Shown piece by piece: positions 6,002 to 6,053 of a stretch of 6,053 nucleotides of DNA. Source of the DNA: Acidobacteriota bacterium (lineage in GTDB: Bacteria; Acidobacteriota; Blastocatellia; RBC074); contig JAGNMH010000360.1 in NCBI GenBank assembly GCA_017991275.1, positions 1 through 6,053 of the forward strand. Direction: 5' to 3'. Position 1 is the stretch's first letter, and the number at the start of each line of letters is the position of its first letter. The notes under the pieces were generated by a model, which saw only the letters and a program-made list of their open reading frames with translations, did not search any database and was not told the DNA's origin. The position numbers and the translations under genes were made by a program.

Positions 6002-6034
6002 GAGTCTGGCCTACCGGCTCAGACCTCGAGTCTG
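6002..6034. repeat. Hairpin with alternative pairing at the right edge
   Basis: GAGTCTGGCC (6002-6011) pairs with GGC-T-CAGAC-C-TC (6016-6027): 10 pairs with two single-base bulges and a TACC loop. The GAGTCTG arm is repeated directly at 6028-6034, so CAGAC (6020-6024) can instead pair with the downstream GTCTG (6030-6034). Such mutually exclusive stems occur in regulatory leaders and in non-coding RNAs of mobile elements. What lies to the right is unseen. Confidence 0.5.
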
Positions 6035-6053
6035 CAAGTTAGATGATGACCTC

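Larger units (their letters stand above)
5706..6053. other. Non-coding region rich in inverted repeats
   Basis: No supportable gene lies in these 348 bases. One plus-strand frame stays open to 5971, but it starts out of frame inside the radical SAM gene and then runs through palindromic sequence, so it is not called. Just after the stop codon there is a small hairpin, AGGTT-CTG-AACCT (5730-5742), flanked by GTGGG (5723-5727) and CCCAC (5751-5755). It might end the radical SAM transcript but lacks a T-run. The main content is the nested palindrome and the edge hairpins listed separately. Confidence 0.6.

Noticed and set aside
5967..6034. Group II intron 3' end (domain V/VI)
   Set aside because: The stems do not match the conserved domain V (AGC/GUU triad with a GNRA-capped hairpin), and no reverse transcriptase is visible.
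6043..6053. Start of a CDS at ATGATG
   Set aside because: Only 11 bases remain in the window and no Shine-Dalgarno is visible, so a gene cannot be supported.
1..6053. tRNA or rRNA genes
   Set aside because: Reading both strands I saw no tRNA-like T-arm (GGTTCRANNCC) in a cloverleaf context and no rRNA segments. GGTTCTGAACC at 5731-5741 only superficially resembles a T-arm and lacks the other arms.

Overview
The window looks like part of a cell-surface polysaccharide (O-antigen, capsule or exopolysaccharide) locus of a free-living, Gram-negative-type bacterium with intermediate GC. It contains three glycosyltransferases, an O-antigen polymerase/ligase-like membrane protein, a small SAM-dependent methyltransferase and a radical SAM enzyme. 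Protein style, moderate GC, mostly weak Shine-Dalgarno sites and a nested GCCCTGAAAGGGC-type palindrome at the right end make me think of Acidobacteriota (Blastocatellia-like). That assignment is impression only, because no rRNA or marker gene is present.

Layout. Positions 1-505, minus strand: N-terminal 168 codons of a GT4-like glycosyltransferase that runs off the left edge. Positions 506-613: a divergent intergenic region with an 11-bp imperfect dyad. Positions 614-3855, plus strand: a three-gene block of GT-A glycosyltransferase (HlpA-like), Wzy/WaaL-like polytopic membrane protein and GT2 glycosyltransferase. The last two overlap by 4 nt (GTGA), with a good ribosome binding site. Positions 3865-4521, minus strand: a class I SAM methyltransferase converging on the GT2 gene with a 9-bp gap. 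Positions 4522-4670: a second divergent intergenic region. Positions 4671-5705, plus strand: a radical SAM protein with a CxxxCxxC cluster. Positions 5706-6053: no supportable gene, but rich in dyad symmetry, including a ~149-bp nested inverted repeat (5791-5939) and two further hairpins near the right edge.

How they may work together (inference): the glycosyltransferases assemble a lipid-linked oligosaccharide on the cytoplasmic face, and the Wzy/WaaL-like protein polymerises or transfers it in the periplasm. The methyltransferase and radical SAM enzyme may modify a sugar, lipid carrier or associated peptide. No flippase, initiating phosphoglycosyltransferase or chain-length regulator is visible, so the locus must extend beyond the window.

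The least explained parts are the nested palindrome with the hairpins at the right end, and the radical SAM enzyme, whose substrate cannot be told from sequence.
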